Source: SFDP01 sp051653625 (lineage in GTDB: Bacteria; Bacillota; Clostridia; Lachnospirales; Lachnospiraceae). From it: 64,000 bases of DNA. Each line of letters starts with the position of its first letter. Position 1 is the stretch's first letter. Of the stretch, positions 35,727-45,374 are shown one piece after another. Under the pieces are notes generated by a model. That model made no database searches and was not told the DNA's origin. It saw only the letters and a program-made list of their open reading frames with translations. The stretch lies in the NCBI GenBank assembly GCA_051653625.1, contig JBOFWM010000125.1, positions 1 through 64,000 of the forward strand, read 5' to 3'. A program made the translations under genes and the position numbers.

Positions 35727-37016
35727 ATGGTAAAAGCAGTCGTTGGAGCAAATTGGGGAGATGAAGGAAAAGGTAAGATTACAGATATGATGGCAGAACG
35801 TGCAGATATTATTGTACGTTACCAAGGGGGAGCAAATGCAGGACATACCATTATTAATAATTATGGTAAATTTGCACTTCATACATTGCCTTCCGGTGTA
35901 TTCTATGATCATACAACAAGTATTATTGGAAATGGTGTAGCGCTTAATATTCCAGTATTATTTAAAGAAGTGCAATCCATTATTGAACGTGGTGTACCAA
36001 TGCCAAAAATCTTAGTTTCAGATAGAGCACAAATTGTAATGCCTTATCATATTTTATTTGATTCTTATGAAGAAGAACGATTGGGTGGAAAATCCTTTGG
36101 TTCTACAAAATCTGGAATTGCACCTTTTTATTCCGACAAATATGCAAAAATCGGATTCCAAGTAAGTGAATTATTTGATGATGCAATTTTAGAAGAAAAA
36201 GTAGCACGTGTTTGTGAAATGAAAAACTGTATATTAGAACACATGTATCATAAACCACTTTTAGTAAAAGAAGAATTATTAAAAACATTAAAAGAATACA
36301 AAGAAATGGTAGAACCATATGTATGTGATACTTCTTTGTTTTTACACAATGCAATAAAAGAAGGTAAAACAATTTTATTAGAAGGACAACTTGGTACATT
36401 AAAAGATACAGATCATGGAATTTATCCTATGGTAACATCTTCTTCAACACTAGCAGCGTACGGAGCAATAGGAGCAGGTATTCCACCATATGAAATCAAA
36501 GAAATTGTTACGGTTGTAAAAGCATATTCTTCAGCAGTAGGAGCTGGTGCATTTGTTTCAGAAATCTTTGGAGAAGAAGCAGATGAACTTCGTCGTCGTG
36601 GTGGAGATGGTGGTGAATACGGAGCAACAACAGGACGTCCAAGACGTATGGGATGGTTTGATTGTGTCGCATCAAAATATGGTTGTAGATTGCAAGGAGC
36701 AACAGATGTTGCATTTACAGTATTAGATGTGCTTGGGTATTTAGAAGAAATTCCAGTATGTGTTGGGTATGAAATTGATGGGAAAGTTACAACAGATTTC
36801 CCAGTATCTTATCAATTAGAAAAAGCAAAACCTGTTCTTGAAGTATTACCAGGTTGGATGGAAGAAATTCGTGGAATTAAAGAATATGATGATCTACCAG
36901 AAAATTGCAAAAAATACGTAGAATTTGTGGAAAAACAATTAGGATATCCAATTACAATGATTAGTAATGGACCAGGAAGAGATGAAATTATATATCGTAA
37001 AAGTAATCTTTCATAA
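35727..37016 (+). CDS. purA: adenylosuccinate synthetase
   Basis: 429 aa. GTP-driven joining of IMP and aspartate to adenylosuccinate, the substrate of the PurB encoded just upstream. P-loop G7-ANWGDEGKG-K17, with catalytic D12; the usual Gln of GAQWGDEG is Asn here. QGGANAGHTI carries the second catalytic residue, His. RRRGGDGGEYGATTGRPRR matches the IMP/aspartate-binding region. SD AGGAGG. Terminator directly after. Confidence 0.96.
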   Translation: MVKAVVGANWGDEGKGKITDMMAERADIIVRYQGGANAGHTIINNYGKFALHTLPSGVFYDHTTSIIGNGVALNIPVLFKEVQSIIERGVPMPKILVSDRAQIVMPYHILFDSYEEERLGGKSFGSTKSGIAPFYSDKYAKIGFQVSELFDDAILEEKVARVCEMKNCILEHMYHKPLLVKEELLKTLKEYKEMVEPYVCDTSLFLHNAIKEGKTILLEGQLGTLKDTDHGIYPMVTSSSTLAAYGAIGAGIPPYEIKEIVTVVKAYSSAVGAGAFVSEIFGEEADELRRRGGDGGEYGATTGRPRRMGWFDCVASKYGCRLQGATDVAFTVLDVLGYLEEIPVCVGYEIDGKVTTDFPVSYQLEKAKPVLEVLPGWMEEIRGIKEYDDLPENCKKYVEFVEKQLGYPITMISNGPGRDEIIYRKSNLS

Positions 37017-37020
37017 GAAG

Positions 37021-37057
37021 AAGGGGTATTGTCAGAAATAAGACAGTCCCCTTTTTC
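37021..37057 (+). terminator. hairpin terminator after purA
   Basis: Imperfect stem: AAGGGG and TGTC (37021-37033) pair with GACA and CCCCTT (37042-37053), then TTTTCTT. Confidence 0.7.
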
Positions 37058-37082
37058 TTAAAAACAAGATGGAGACATGTGT

Positions 37083-37967
37083 ATGGTAAATAATTTAGAA
37101 TATTACAAAACCTTTTATTACGTTGCATTACATGGTTCCATTACAATTGCAGCAGAAAAATTAATGATCTCGCAACCTGCCGTAAGTCAAAGTATGAAGC
37201 AACTCGAACAACAATTAGGGACAAAGCTTGTAGTAAGAAATGCAAAAGGGGTAAAACTAACGACAGAAGGGGAATTGCTATATTCCTATGTTAGCAAAGG
37301 GTATCAGCAAATTTTACTTGGAGAAAAAAAGCTAGAACAACTTTTAAATGTAGAGTTGGGTGAAATTAAGATTGGTGCAAGTGATATGACATTAAAATAT
37401 TATTTGTTGCCCTATCTAGAAACCTTTCATGAAAAATATCCGAAAATAAAAGTGAGTGTTACAAATGCCCCAACACCAGAAACCGTTCAATTATTAAAAG
37501 ATGGGATGATAGATTTTGGAGTAGTAAGTTCCCCCATTGAAAAAACAGAACAAATGGATGTGATTCCAGTAAAAGAAATAGAAGATGTTTTCGTTGCTGG
37601 AAGGAGATTCACCTCTTACAAAAATAAGATGATGGATTTTAGTGATTTAAAAGAATTACCACTTATTTTATTAGAAAAAAATACGAGTACAAGAAGATAT
37701 ATTGATCAGTTTCTTGAAGAGAAAAACATACAAGTAGAGCCAGAATTTGAATTAGCAAATTCTGATATGATTGTTCAATTTTCTTTGAGAAATTTAGGTG
37801 TTGGATATGTAGTGAAAGACTTTGCAGAAGAGTATATTGAGGCGGGCACCTTATTTACGTTTCGATTTAATGAAATACTACCAAAAAGAACGTGTTGTAT
37901 AATTAAAGGAAAGAAAAACAGACTGTCCATTGCAGCGATAAACTTACTTAAAATGTTAGAACAATAA
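37083..37967 (+). CDS. LysR-family transcriptional regulator
   Basis: About 294 aa. N-terminal winged helix-turn-helix (about 4-62: GSITIAAEKLMISQPAVSQSMKQLE) and a LysR substrate-binding domain (about 90-290) resembling the CysB/CysL/YeiE-like group. It is followed by a HAD phosphatase and metY, so regulation of sulfur amino-acid metabolism is a fair guess from context, but unproven. ATG at 37083 has GGAGA at good distance; the ATG at 37077 is too close to it. Confidence 0.9.
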   Translation: MVNNLEYYKTFYYVALHGSITIAAEKLMISQPAVSQSMKQLEQQLGTKLVVRNAKGVKLTTEGELLYSYVSKGYQQILLGEKKLEQLLNVELGEIKIGASDMTLKYYLLPYLETFHEKYPKIKVSVTNAPTPETVQLLKDGMIDFGVVSSPIEKTEQMDVIPVKEIEDVFVAGRRFTSYKNKMMDFSDLKELPLILLEKNTSTRRYIDQFLEEKNIQVEPEFELANSDMIVQFSLRNLGVGYVVKDFAEEYIEAGTLFTFRFNEILPKRTCCIIKGKKNRLSIAAINLLKMLEQ

Positions 37968-37983
37968 GAAGGGTGAAAATAAA

Positions 37984-38580
37984 ATGATAAAAACAGTGAT
38001 ATTTGATATTGGAAATGTATTAACAACATTTTCTTTTCATGATTTTGTAAAAAGTTTTGGATTTTCAGATGATATAGTCAAGCGACTAGCAAAAGCAACG
38101 GTTGTTCACGATGTATGGAATGAATTAGATCGAGGATTTTTAAGTGCAGAAGAAGTGATGGATTTATTTATAGCAAATGATGAAGGCATTGAAGCAGAAA
38201 TAAGACGTGTCTTTAACAATACACAAGGTATTGTAAAAAAATGTGAGTATGCAATTCCATGGGTAAAAGAATTAAAAGAAAAAGGGCTACAAGTTCTTTA
38301 TTTATCAAACTATTCGGAAAAATTTCGAAAAGAAGGCGCAGATGAATTGGATTTTATTGCATATATGGATGGCGGAATATTCTCCTATGAAGTAGAATTG
38401 ATTAAACCAATGAAAGAAATTTATGAAGCGATTCAAAAAAAATACAACTTAAATCCAGAAGAATGTGTTTTTATTGATGATTTAGAAGCAAATATACAAG
38501 GTGCAAAAGAATGTGGATTTCAAACAATCTTATTTGACAACTATGAAAATGTAGTAAAGAAATTAAATAATTTATTATAA
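37984..38580 (+). CDS. HAD-superfamily phosphatase (HAD-IA, YihX-like)
   Basis: 198 aa. Motif I is F-D8-I-G-N-V: the nucleophile D8 is present, while the usual second Asp (D+2) is Gly10, as in the YihX-like branch (FDLGNV). Motif II Ser in LYLSNYS, motif III Lys in ELIKPMKEIY and motif IV in VFIDDLEANI are present. A cap domain lies at about 15-80. Likely a small phosphosugar or phosphometabolite hydrolase; the substrate is unknown. It sits 16 nt after the LysR gene and 21 nt before metY. Confidence 0.88.
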   Translation: MIKTVIFDIGNVLTTFSFHDFVKSFGFSDDIVKRLAKATVVHDVWNELDRGFLSAEEVMDLFIANDEGIEAEIRRVFNNTQGIVKKCEYAIPWVKELKEKGLQVLYLSNYSEKFRKEGADELDFIAYMDGGIFSYEVELIKPMKEIYEAIQKKYNLNPEECVFIDDLEANIQGAKECGFQTILFDNYENVVKKLNNLL

Positions 38581-38601
38581 ATGAAAAGGTGGAAATGAAT
38601 A

Positions 38602-39906
38602 ATGAGTAAAAAAGCATTTGAAGAAAGAGAATTAAAATTTGAAACATTACAACTTCATGTAGGACAAGAAGAAGCAGATAGTGCAACAGATGCAAGAGCA
38701 GTACCAATTTATGCATCTTCTTCTTATGTATTTCATGATGCAAAACACGCAGAAGCTAGATTTAATTTAACAGATGCAGGAAACATTTATGGAAGACTTA
38801 CGAATCCAACACAAGATATTTTTGAAAGAAGAATTGCAGCATTAGAAGGTGGTGTTGCAGCATTAGCTACTGCAAGTGGTGCAGCGGCAGTTACATATAC
38901 GATTCAAAATTTAGCAGTTAATGGAGATCATATTGTTGCTGCGACGAACATCTATGGTGGATCCTATAACTTACTTGCACATACTTTACCAGATTACGGA
39001 ATCACAACTACGTTTGTTGATATCTTTAATGAACAAGAATTAGAAGATGCAATCAAAGAAAATACGAAAGCAATTTTCATTGAAACATTAGGAAACCCAC
39101 ATTCAGATGTAACAGATATTGAAAAAATTGCAACCATTGCACACAAACACAATATTCCTCTAGTAGTAGATAATACATTTGCTACACCTTACTTAGTAAG
39201 ACCAATTGAATATGGTGCAGATATTGTTGTTCATTCAGCTACAAAATTTATTGGAGGTCATGGTGTTGCAATTGGTGGTGTGATTGTTGATAGTGGAAAC
39301 TTTGATTGGAAAAAGTCAGGAAAATTCCCTAAAATAGTAGAACCAAACGATAGTTATCATGGAATTAGCTTCACAGAAGCAGTAGGAAGAGCAGCATTTG
39401 TTGTAAAAATTAGAGCAACTATTTTGCGTGATACAGGCGCTTGTGTTTCACCATTTCATGCATTTTTCTTTTTACAAGGATTAGAAACATTATCTCTTAG
39501 AGTAGAAAGACACGTTCAAAATGCATTAAAAGTAGTGGAATTTTTAAACAATCATCCAGAAGTAGAATGTGTACACCATCCATCGATTACAACCGATCCA
39601 ATCCAAGAAGAATTATACAAAAAGTATTTCCCAAATGGTGGTGGTTCTATCTTTACAATTGAAGTAAAAGGAAACAAAGAACGTGCAATGAACTTTATTG
39701 ATAAATTAGAAATCTTTTCTTTACTTGCCAATGTTGCAGATGTAAAATCGCTTGTTATTCATCCTGCTTCCACTACACATTCACAATTATCGGCAGAAGA
39801 AATGATAGAACAAGGAATTAAAGAAAATACGATTCGTTTATCAATTGGAACAGAACATATTGATGATATTATTGCAGATTTAGAGTATGCATTATCAGCA
39901 GTGTAA
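38602..39906 (+). CDS. metY: O-acetylhomoserine sulfhydrylase
   Basis: 434 aa. PLP enzyme of the Cys/Met-metabolism family that makes homocysteine directly from O-acetylhomoserine and sulfide. The PLP-binding Lys is K215 in HSATKFIGGHG; YGRLTNPTQD and the ASGAAAVTY region bind the cofactor phosphate. The length (about 430 aa) and the GGSIFTIEV region favour MetY over the ~380-aa cystathionine synthases. SD AAAGGTGG. No SAM riboswitch or T-box fits in the 21-nt upstream gap. Confidence 0.94.
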   Translation: MSKKAFEERELKFETLQLHVGQEEADSATDARAVPIYASSSYVFHDAKHAEARFNLTDAGNIYGRLTNPTQDIFERRIAALEGGVAALATASGAAAVTYTIQNLAVNGDHIVAATNIYGGSYNLLAHTLPDYGITTTFVDIFNEQELEDAIKENTKAIFIETLGNPHSDVTDIEKIATIAHKHNIPLVVDNTFATPYLVRPIEYGADIVVHSATKFIGGHGVAIGGVIVDSGNFDWKKSGKFPKIVEPNDSYHGISFTEAVGRAAFVVKIRATILRDTGACVSPFHAFFFLQGLETLSLRVERHVQNALKVVEFLNNHPEVECVHHPSITTDPIQEELYKKYFPNGGGSIFTIEVKGNKERAMNFIDKLEIFSLLANVADVKSLVIHPASTTHSQLSAEEMIEQGIKENTIRLSIGTEHIDDIIADLEYALSAV

Positions 39907-39938
39907 TTTAGGCTTTCATGAAATTAAGCGAAAGAGAC

Positions 39939-39967
39939 TAGACTTTGTGAGATAAGTAAGGTATACT
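39939..39967 (+). promoter_or_regulatory. candidate promoter of the SEC-C protein gene
   Basis: -35 TAGACT (39939-39944), a 17-bp spacer and -10 TATACT (39962-39967), 44 bp before the start at 40012. Confidence 0.4.
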
Positions 39968-40011
39968 TTAAATGTTTTAAAATTAATTTAGTTAGGAATA
40001 AGGTGAGAAAA

Positions 40012-40515
40012 ATGGCATTATTAAAAACTTGGAGAGATATGGCTTATTCAGAAACAGCCGATAAAGGAGAATTACAAAGATTTTGGACTGCATATTTCCA
40101 AAAAGAGAAAGATATTTATGCAACTCTTTTAAAAAATCCAAAAGAGGTAGTAGAAGGAACAGTAAAAGAATTAGCAGAAAAATTTAATGTTGAACTTATG
40201 GCAATGGTTGGGTTTTTAGATGGAATTAATGACAGTTTAACAACTCCAAATCCTATTGATGATATGGAAGAAGATACGGTTGTAAATTTAGGATATGACT
40301 TAGAGTTATTATATAAAAATATGGTTGGTGCAGGCGCTGATTGGCTATATGAATTAGAAGAGTGGAATGATATTTTCGATGAAGAAAAAAGAAAAACTCT
40401 TTATAAAGAACAAAAAGCATCTACAACAATTGTAAAAGAAGAAAAAGTATATCCAAACGATCCATGTACATGTGGTTCAGGAAAAAAATATAAAAAATGT
40501 TGTGGTAAAAACTAA
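40012..40515 (+). CDS. SEC-C zinc-motif protein of unknown function
   Basis: 167 aa. The C-terminal ~20 residues are a SEC-C metal-binding motif (DPCTCGSGKKYKKCC) like that at the end of SecA. The rest (about 1-135) is helical and acidic and I do not recognise a catalytic motif. SEC-C tails bind zinc and often contact ribosomes or SecB. The start is the ATG at 40012 behind AAGGTGAG; the GTG at 40003 is inside that SD. Monocistronic between its own promoter and a bidirectional terminator. Confidence 0.82.
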   Translation: MALLKTWRDMAYSETADKGELQRFWTAYFQKEKDIYATLLKNPKEVVEGTVKELAEKFNVELMAMVGFLDGINDSLTTPNPIDDMEEDTVVNLGYDLELLYKNMVGAGADWLYELEEWNDIFDEEKRKTLYKEQKASTTIVKEEKVYPNDPCTCGSGKKYKKCCGKN

Positions 40516-40557
40516 AAAAAAGACATTGAGCTAGAATACTAGGTCGATGTCTTTTTT
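40514..40557. terminator. bidirectional hairpin terminator
   Basis: Outer arms AAAAAAGACAT and ATGTCTTTTTT enclose an inner GCTAG/CTAG hairpin. Serves the SEC-C gene and the convergent hflX. Confidence 0.8.
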
Positions 40558-40559
40558 AG

Positions 40560-41816
40560 TTATTCGTAAATATAATCGGAATATTTTTGCTTAATTTCTT
40601 GTGTACAATTTAATGTCATTAATGTACCACCCTCAAGATATTCACAACTCTTTACATTTGTATTTTCATTGAAAAATGTAACGATATTTCCTTTTGTATA
40701 TGGGATTAAAAAGGAAATGGTTTCATTTTTATTATAAAGAATATTGCAAATAGTATCTAATAATTTATCAATAGAGGAATCTTCCTTTGCGCTCATATAA
40801 AGCTTATTATCAACTAATTTAGGAAGTGTGTAATCTAAGTCTATTGCATCACTTTTGTTGTATAAATATAACACAGGAATCGAAGCAGCATCTAATGCAT
40901 CAAGTGTTTCATTTGTAACGCGAATATGTTCTAAATAGTTTGGGTCTGAAAAATCGATTACATGAAGTAATAAATCAGCTTCTTTTACTTCTTCTAGTGT
41001 AGAACGAAAGGCATCTACTAAATTATGTGGCAATTTATTGATAAATCCAACTGTATCAGATAGTAAAAACGAACGCTTGTCTTCTGGTTCTATATAACGG
41101 ACTGTAGTTTCTAATGTTGCAAATAACATATCTTTTGCTAATATTTTTTTCGATTCATCTGCAACAAATCGGTCTAAAAATTGATTCATTAATGTGGATT
41201 TTCCAGCATTTGTATATCCAACTAGTGCTACCTGAAATAAATTCGATTCACTGCGTTGCTTGCGCATAGTTTCACGATTCTTTTTGATTTCAGATAATTC
41301 TTGTTTTAGAACAGTAATTTGCTGTTCAATTTTACGACGGTCTAGTTCAATCTTCTTCTCACCAGCACCTTTATTACTTGTACTTCCGCTACCGCCACCT
41401 TGTCGACCTAAGTTCGTACGAAGACCTGCAAGACGAGGAAGCATATATTGGAGATTTGCAAGATTCACTTGTAACTTTGCTTCTTTTGTTTTAGCTCTAG
41501 TTGAAAAAATTTGTAAAATAAGAGCAGTTCGATCTAATATAGTTGCATGTATTTCATTGCTCAAATTTCGAAGTTGCATAGGAGAGAGTGCATCATCAAA
41601 AATAACTGTGTCAGCTTCGTACATTTCAACGCTTTCAGCAACTTCTACTGTTTTGCCTGTTCCAATGTAAAGAGCTTTATTAGGAAATGGTAAGTTTTGT
41701 GTATGAATACAGACAACTTCCATATCGCATGCATTTGCTAAGGCTTCTAATTCTTCTAAAGAATAAGAAAAACGTGGGTCATTATTAATATTTAATCCTA
41801 CTAAAATTGCTTTCAT
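40560..41816 (-). CDS. hflX: ribosome-associated GTPase HflX
   Basis: 418 aa. The N-terminal HflX domain (about 1-175, with the Gly-rich linker after LPRLAGLRTNLGRQGGG) precedes a TRAFAC GTPase domain (from about 198: P-loop GYTNAGKST, DTVGFI, and YNKSD for guanine specificity). HflX splits stalled 70S ribosomes under heat or antibiotic stress. On the minus strand it follows the CNB-domain gene by 17 nt, so the two are likely co-transcribed. The SD AAGAAGG is upstream of ATG at 41816. Confidence 0.95.
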   Translation of the reverse strand: MKAILVGLNINNDPRFSYSLEELEALANACDMEVVCIHTQNLPFPNKALYIGTGKTVEVAESVEMYEADTVIFDDALSPMQLRNLSNEIHATILDRTALILQIFSTRAKTKEAKLQVNLANLQYMLPRLAGLRTNLGRQGGGSGSTSNKGAGEKKIELDRRKIEQQITVLKQELSEIKKNRETMRKQRSESNLFQVALVGYTNAGKSTLMNQFLDRFVADESKKILAKDMLFATLETTVRYIEPEDKRSFLLSDTVGFINKLPHNLVDAFRSTLEEVKEADLLLHVIDFSDPNYLEHIRVTNETLDALDAASIPVLYLYNKSDAIDLDYTLPKLVDNKLYMSAKEDSSIDKLLDTICNILYNKNETISFLIPYTKGNIVTFFNENTNVKSCEYLEGGTLMTLNCTQEIKQKYSDYIYE

Positions 41817-41833
41817 AGGTACCTTCTTTCTAT

Positions 41834-44095
41834 TTATTTCGTTAAGAGAGACTCTTGTTCAGCAAAAATTTCTGGAACATCTCCAGCTTTATAATATTTA
41901 TTGATAATAGTATTATACCGATATAAGAGCTGTTTATTCTTTAATTCATAAAGAGAAAAAGGCTCTTCATATGTTTTGATTTGCATAAGTTTTGTACGAA
42001 TTTCTGTAGTAAATGGACAATGTGTTGCAAAAAAAGAACGTACAATTTTATTGAGTCTTGGACTTCCATTTGATTCATGGTAAATCCAATCTAAATAATC
42101 AGAGACAAATACTTGTTTGAAATTATTACCAGAACGAGAAAGTGCATTTTTGATTTTCTTTTTTGTTTCGGCGCTTAAGTCACGATTTTTTGCATAGAAT
42201 TGTAAAAAATCAAAATAATCACTTGTAAGAGAATGTTCTGTTACATCATTCCAACGGCTTCCTTGGATTCGTTTGCATAATTCCCAACGGAATTCACCAA
42301 ACATCCTCACCAAATTTTTTTCAAGGTCATCTGTATGAAAAATAGAAATCATCATTCTTCCAGGGGTTGAACGATACATTTCTTCTATTTCTTGCCATAA
42401 AATACCCTTTGAACCAATATTTGGCATTAGAATAAAATCAGGGAATACGTTAACGGTGAGAGGTTCGCGTATATGTTTTTCATTGTCCAAAAATAGTGTT
42501 GTACGATAAAAAACAGAAAAATCAATCGATAAAATATAATCAACTGCATGTTTAATACGATCAGGAGTAATTAAAAGTTTTTCTAATGGTGACGAGATAT
42601 TTTCTTCTAAAAAAATTGGCGTAAAATTAACAATTTTGCCATAAGTAATTTTATTTACTGTTGGGAACATATTTTGTAATTCAAAAATAACTTTACCACT
42701 TGTATCATTTTTTAATAATTCTTCAACTTGAACTGTAATTTTACCGCTTGTTTTTAAAGCGCGAATATGAGCAGTATAATCGACATCGAATTCATTTCTA
42801 CTTGGTTGTTTTTTACCTAAATAAATTGCCTTCATCCATTCATACAAGGTATATACATTCTGTTCTTTAAATAGATCTATTTTTTTTGTCAGTTTATATA
42901 AATAAATGCTTGATTCCATACCAGCTAATGATGTTGTAACAAATCCGAAATTTAAGAACATATCAACTACAATAGGTGCACTGTCCTGTTTTATACGGTT
43001 TTGCAGCACTTCTGTATAGAGAATATAAAATAATTTTGTGACATGATTACGGATGGAAATACTTTCTTTATCTAAAGCGGATTTGCTAGGCAATGCTTCA
43101 AATAAAGAAATATATTTTTCAAATTCTCCTGCTGTAATAGATAAAGTATCTGCATAATTTAATATGGTATAAAGTGAATTTGCTAATTCATTGTACATTC
43201 CATGTGATTCATTACTAGAAATATGATCATCACCATCTGATGAGCTACTAGAAGTGGAAAGTCTAGTATTTACAAGTGCGGATGGAAAAATTGTAGAAGC
43301 TTTAATATAATTTGAAATTTCATCAAGAATAGTACGAACCTGTGCTTTTGCATTTGGGTTGTGGTCTATTTTTTGTTCTAACTCTTGAAATAAAGTAAAA
43401 ATATCTAATCTATTTTGATTCAATAAAAAGGTGCTTTGTTTTGTATAATAAGCATTTATGTGTTCTATTGTTCTTAAAATTTTATCAAAATCTAAAGTAC
43501 ATTTACTTAGAAAACCTACTGAAAATTCGGGACTTTGAAAAAGAAGAGTATCTTTTAAAAGTCCTTGTCTTAAGGTAGAATAATAAGATTCCATCCAGAA
43601 ATTTAAAGAGTTTGATGAGAGATAATTCGAATTAATGGCATCAATTCCTTGTAATTGATTTGGAATAACATGTAATATTTTACACATTGTTTGATACGTA
43701 GAATGCAAAGAAATTAAGTAGGTATTTAATGCTTCACATCTTTTAAATGTCTCATTATAAAGAAAAATTGCATTTCCAATCAATGTAGAGATAGAAGAGT
43801 TGGAAAGGGAACAAAACTCCTTCTTCATGTGTAAAAATTGATAGAAAGAATCCATGTTTAAAATATCATAAGAAATTACATCCACATCGCTTGTTGCAAT
43901 ATAATGAAATCTATGTTTTTTTGATTCTATATCAATAAGACCAATAAAGGTCCCTTTATTGAAATCTAAATGAAAAGTAGTTGTAAATGATTTATAAGTA
44001 GCTTTTATACTACCGTTTGTTATTAGATAAATGCACGTAAGCGATTCACCAGCAGAAAAAATAGTTTCACCTTTATTAAAATGAGCCATATGCAT
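41834..44095 (-). CDS. large protein with N-terminal cyclic-nucleotide-binding-like domain, otherwise unknown
   Basis: 753 aa. Residues about 3-110 look like a Crp/CNB beta-barrel (FNKGETIFSAGE, IYLITNGSIKATY). The phosphate-binding cassette is degenerate: GTFIGLIDIESKKHRFHYIAT has no canonical GE...RxA, so cAMP or cGMP binding is doubtful. The remaining 640 residues are mainly helical, cytoplasmic, unrecognised, with a Ser/Asp-rich stretch near 280-295. No DNA-binding helix-turn-helix is seen, so it is not an ordinary Crp regulator. Start at 44095, 5 nt after AAGGAAAGG; an ATG two codons later is possible. Immediately upstream of hflX. Confidence 0.72.
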   Translation of the reverse strand: MHMAHFNKGETIFSAGESLTCIYLITNGSIKATYKSFTTTFHLDFNKGTFIGLIDIESKKHRFHYIATSDVDVISYDILNMDSFYQFLHMKKEFCSLSNSSISTLIGNAIFLYNETFKRCEALNTYLISLHSTYQTMCKILHVIPNQLQGIDAINSNYLSSNSLNFWMESYYSTLRQGLLKDTLLFQSPEFSVGFLSKCTLDFDKILRTIEHINAYYTKQSTFLLNQNRLDIFTLFQELEQKIDHNPNAKAQVRTILDEISNYIKASTIFPSALVNTRLSTSSSSSDGDDHISSNESHGMYNELANSLYTILNYADTLSITAGEFEKYISLFEALPSKSALDKESISIRNHVTKLFYILYTEVLQNRIKQDSAPIVVDMFLNFGFVTTSLAGMESSIYLYKLTKKIDLFKEQNVYTLYEWMKAIYLGKKQPSRNEFDVDYTAHIRALKTSGKITVQVEELLKNDTSGKVIFELQNMFPTVNKITYGKIVNFTPIFLEENISSPLEKLLITPDRIKHAVDYILSIDFSVFYRTTLFLDNEKHIREPLTVNVFPDFILMPNIGSKGILWQEIEEMYRSTPGRMMISIFHTDDLEKNLVRMFGEFRWELCKRIQGSRWNDVTEHSLTSDYFDFLQFYAKNRDLSAETKKKIKNALSRSGNNFKQVFVSDYLDWIYHESNGSPRLNKIVRSFFATHCPFTTEIRTKLMQIKTYEEPFSLYELKNKQLLYRYNTIINKYYKAGDVPEIFAEQESLLTK

Positions 44096-44255
44096 ATATT
44101 CCTTTCCTTAATAATAAGTGACTTAATCATATCATACTTTTGTTTCTTTGCATATTAGTAAGAAAAATTTATACCATTACTGTACTTTTTGAAGAAAATA
44201 TGATACTTTTATCATAAATAAATGACGTTATATCTTAGAAAGAATGGAGAAAAGA

Positions 44256-44693
44256 ATGATTACAGATCAATTGGATAATGTTGAAATTGTAGAATACTTT
44301 AGTTTGGATATAAAGCAATTGCTTAAATATAAAACATGGCTAGAAGAAAAACAAGGGCAAGCTGTTGCAAACAATTATAAAGGAGAAGGAACATTTGCTT
44401 TTCCAGTGTATGATTCAATGTTATTGTCATTTGTAAAATGTATGAAAGAGACAAGTTTTATGAATAAAAACTACCAATATAGTTATAGACGTAATAATAT
44501 CAATAATGCAGAAGAAGAACTTCAATTTATTAAACGAGCAACCGTTCGTCAATTAGAGCAACTTGGATGTATTTTATCGAAGTATTGTTTGTCAGGATAT
44601 CGAAAAGGTACTGTTTGGGGTGAAGGCGTTATGAATGGAGTATATCTTGCAACTTTAAAAAAAATGGAAGAAATTATGGAAACTTTTAAATAG
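44256..44693 (+). CDS. small conserved-looking protein of unknown function
   Basis: 145 aa, helical, cytoplasmic. It resembles DUF6508-type proteins only vaguely (GTFAFPVYDSMLLSFVKCM, RRGTVW-like GYRKGTVWGEGVMNGVY). No catalytic motif. ATG at 44256 has GGAG 6 nt upstream; the ATG at 44244 contains that SD. It lies 22 nt before a TetR regulator and may be in one transcript with it. Confidence 0.65.
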   Translation: MITDQLDNVEIVEYFSLDIKQLLKYKTWLEEKQGQAVANNYKGEGTFAFPVYDSMLLSFVKCMKETSFMNKNYQYSYRRNNINNAEEELQFIKRATVRQLEQLGCILSKYCLSGYRKGTVWGEGVMNGVYLATLKKMEEIMETFK

Positions 44694-44715
44694 ATGTGGA
44701 GAGAATACAAAGGAT

Positions 44716-45294
44716 ATGGGCAAAAAGTCAGAAGATAAAAAAGAGTATATATTAGAAAAAGCGAAAGAAGTATTTGAAGAAAAAGGATACAAAGATGTTA
44801 CTATGAAAAATATAGTAGAACATTGTGAAATAAGTAGAGGTGGTCTATATCTATATTTTGATAATACTGCAGATATTCTTTATCATATTCTTGAACAACA
44901 AATGCAAAGTAATTTTATAAATACAGTAGAAACGAAAGTTTCTACTGCTTCTGATTTGCTACTTTTATTTTTTAAAGAACAAAAGAAAAAAATCTTAAAA
45001 AAGAAAAATCTTAGTATCGCTATGTATGAATATTTTTTTGTACAAAAAAACAAAAAAAATAATCTTTACAAAAATCAATTTGAGGAAGAAAAAAAATTTT
45101 TGACACAGATATTAAAAGAAGGAGTTGCACGCCATGAATTTTATTGTGAAAATGAGGAACGTATGGCAAGTAACATTATGTATACTATAGAAGGATTAAA
45201 ATCGTGTAGTAATACAATGGGTGTGTCAGAAAGAAAAATCGATAGTGAATTTTTATTTATTATACAAGGAATTATTTATGAGGAAGAGTCGTAA
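44716..45294 (+). CDS. TetR/AcrR-family transcriptional regulator
   Basis: 192 aa. N-terminal TetR helix-turn-helix (about 8-55: ILEKAKEVFEEKGYKDVTMKNIVEHC then GGLYLYF) and a helical ligand-binding C-domain without readable specificity. The region around residues 92-120 is very Lys-rich. No efflux gene is next to it; purL follows 80 nt downstream with its own candidate promoter. The target is unknown. Confidence 0.9.
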   Translation: MGKKSEDKKEYILEKAKEVFEEKGYKDVTMKNIVEHCEISRGGLYLYFDNTADILYHILEQQMQSNFINTVETKVSTASDLLLLFFKEQKKKILKKKNLSIAMYEYFFVQKNKKNNLYKNQFEEEKKFLTQILKEGVARHEFYCENEERMASNIMYTIEGLKSCSNTMGVSERKIDSEFLFIIQGIIYEEES

Positions 45295-45323
45295 TTGCAA
45301 AAATATGAAAAATCATGTACTAT
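45295..45323 (+). promoter_or_regulatory. candidate promoter of purL
   Basis: -35 TTGCAA (45295-45300), a 17-bp spacer and -10 TACTAT (45318-45323), 51 bp upstream of purL. Starts right after the TetR stop codon. Confidence 0.42.
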
Positions 45324-45374
45324 AACAAGGAGTGGAATTACGAAATTTAAAAGTTAACGGAGGATAAAGGAAAC

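Noticed and set aside
41260..41670. 136-codon open frame antisense to hflX
   Set aside because: No ribosome-binding site, low-complexity Ser/Arg/Leu/Pro translation, and entirely inside the conserved GTPase gene.
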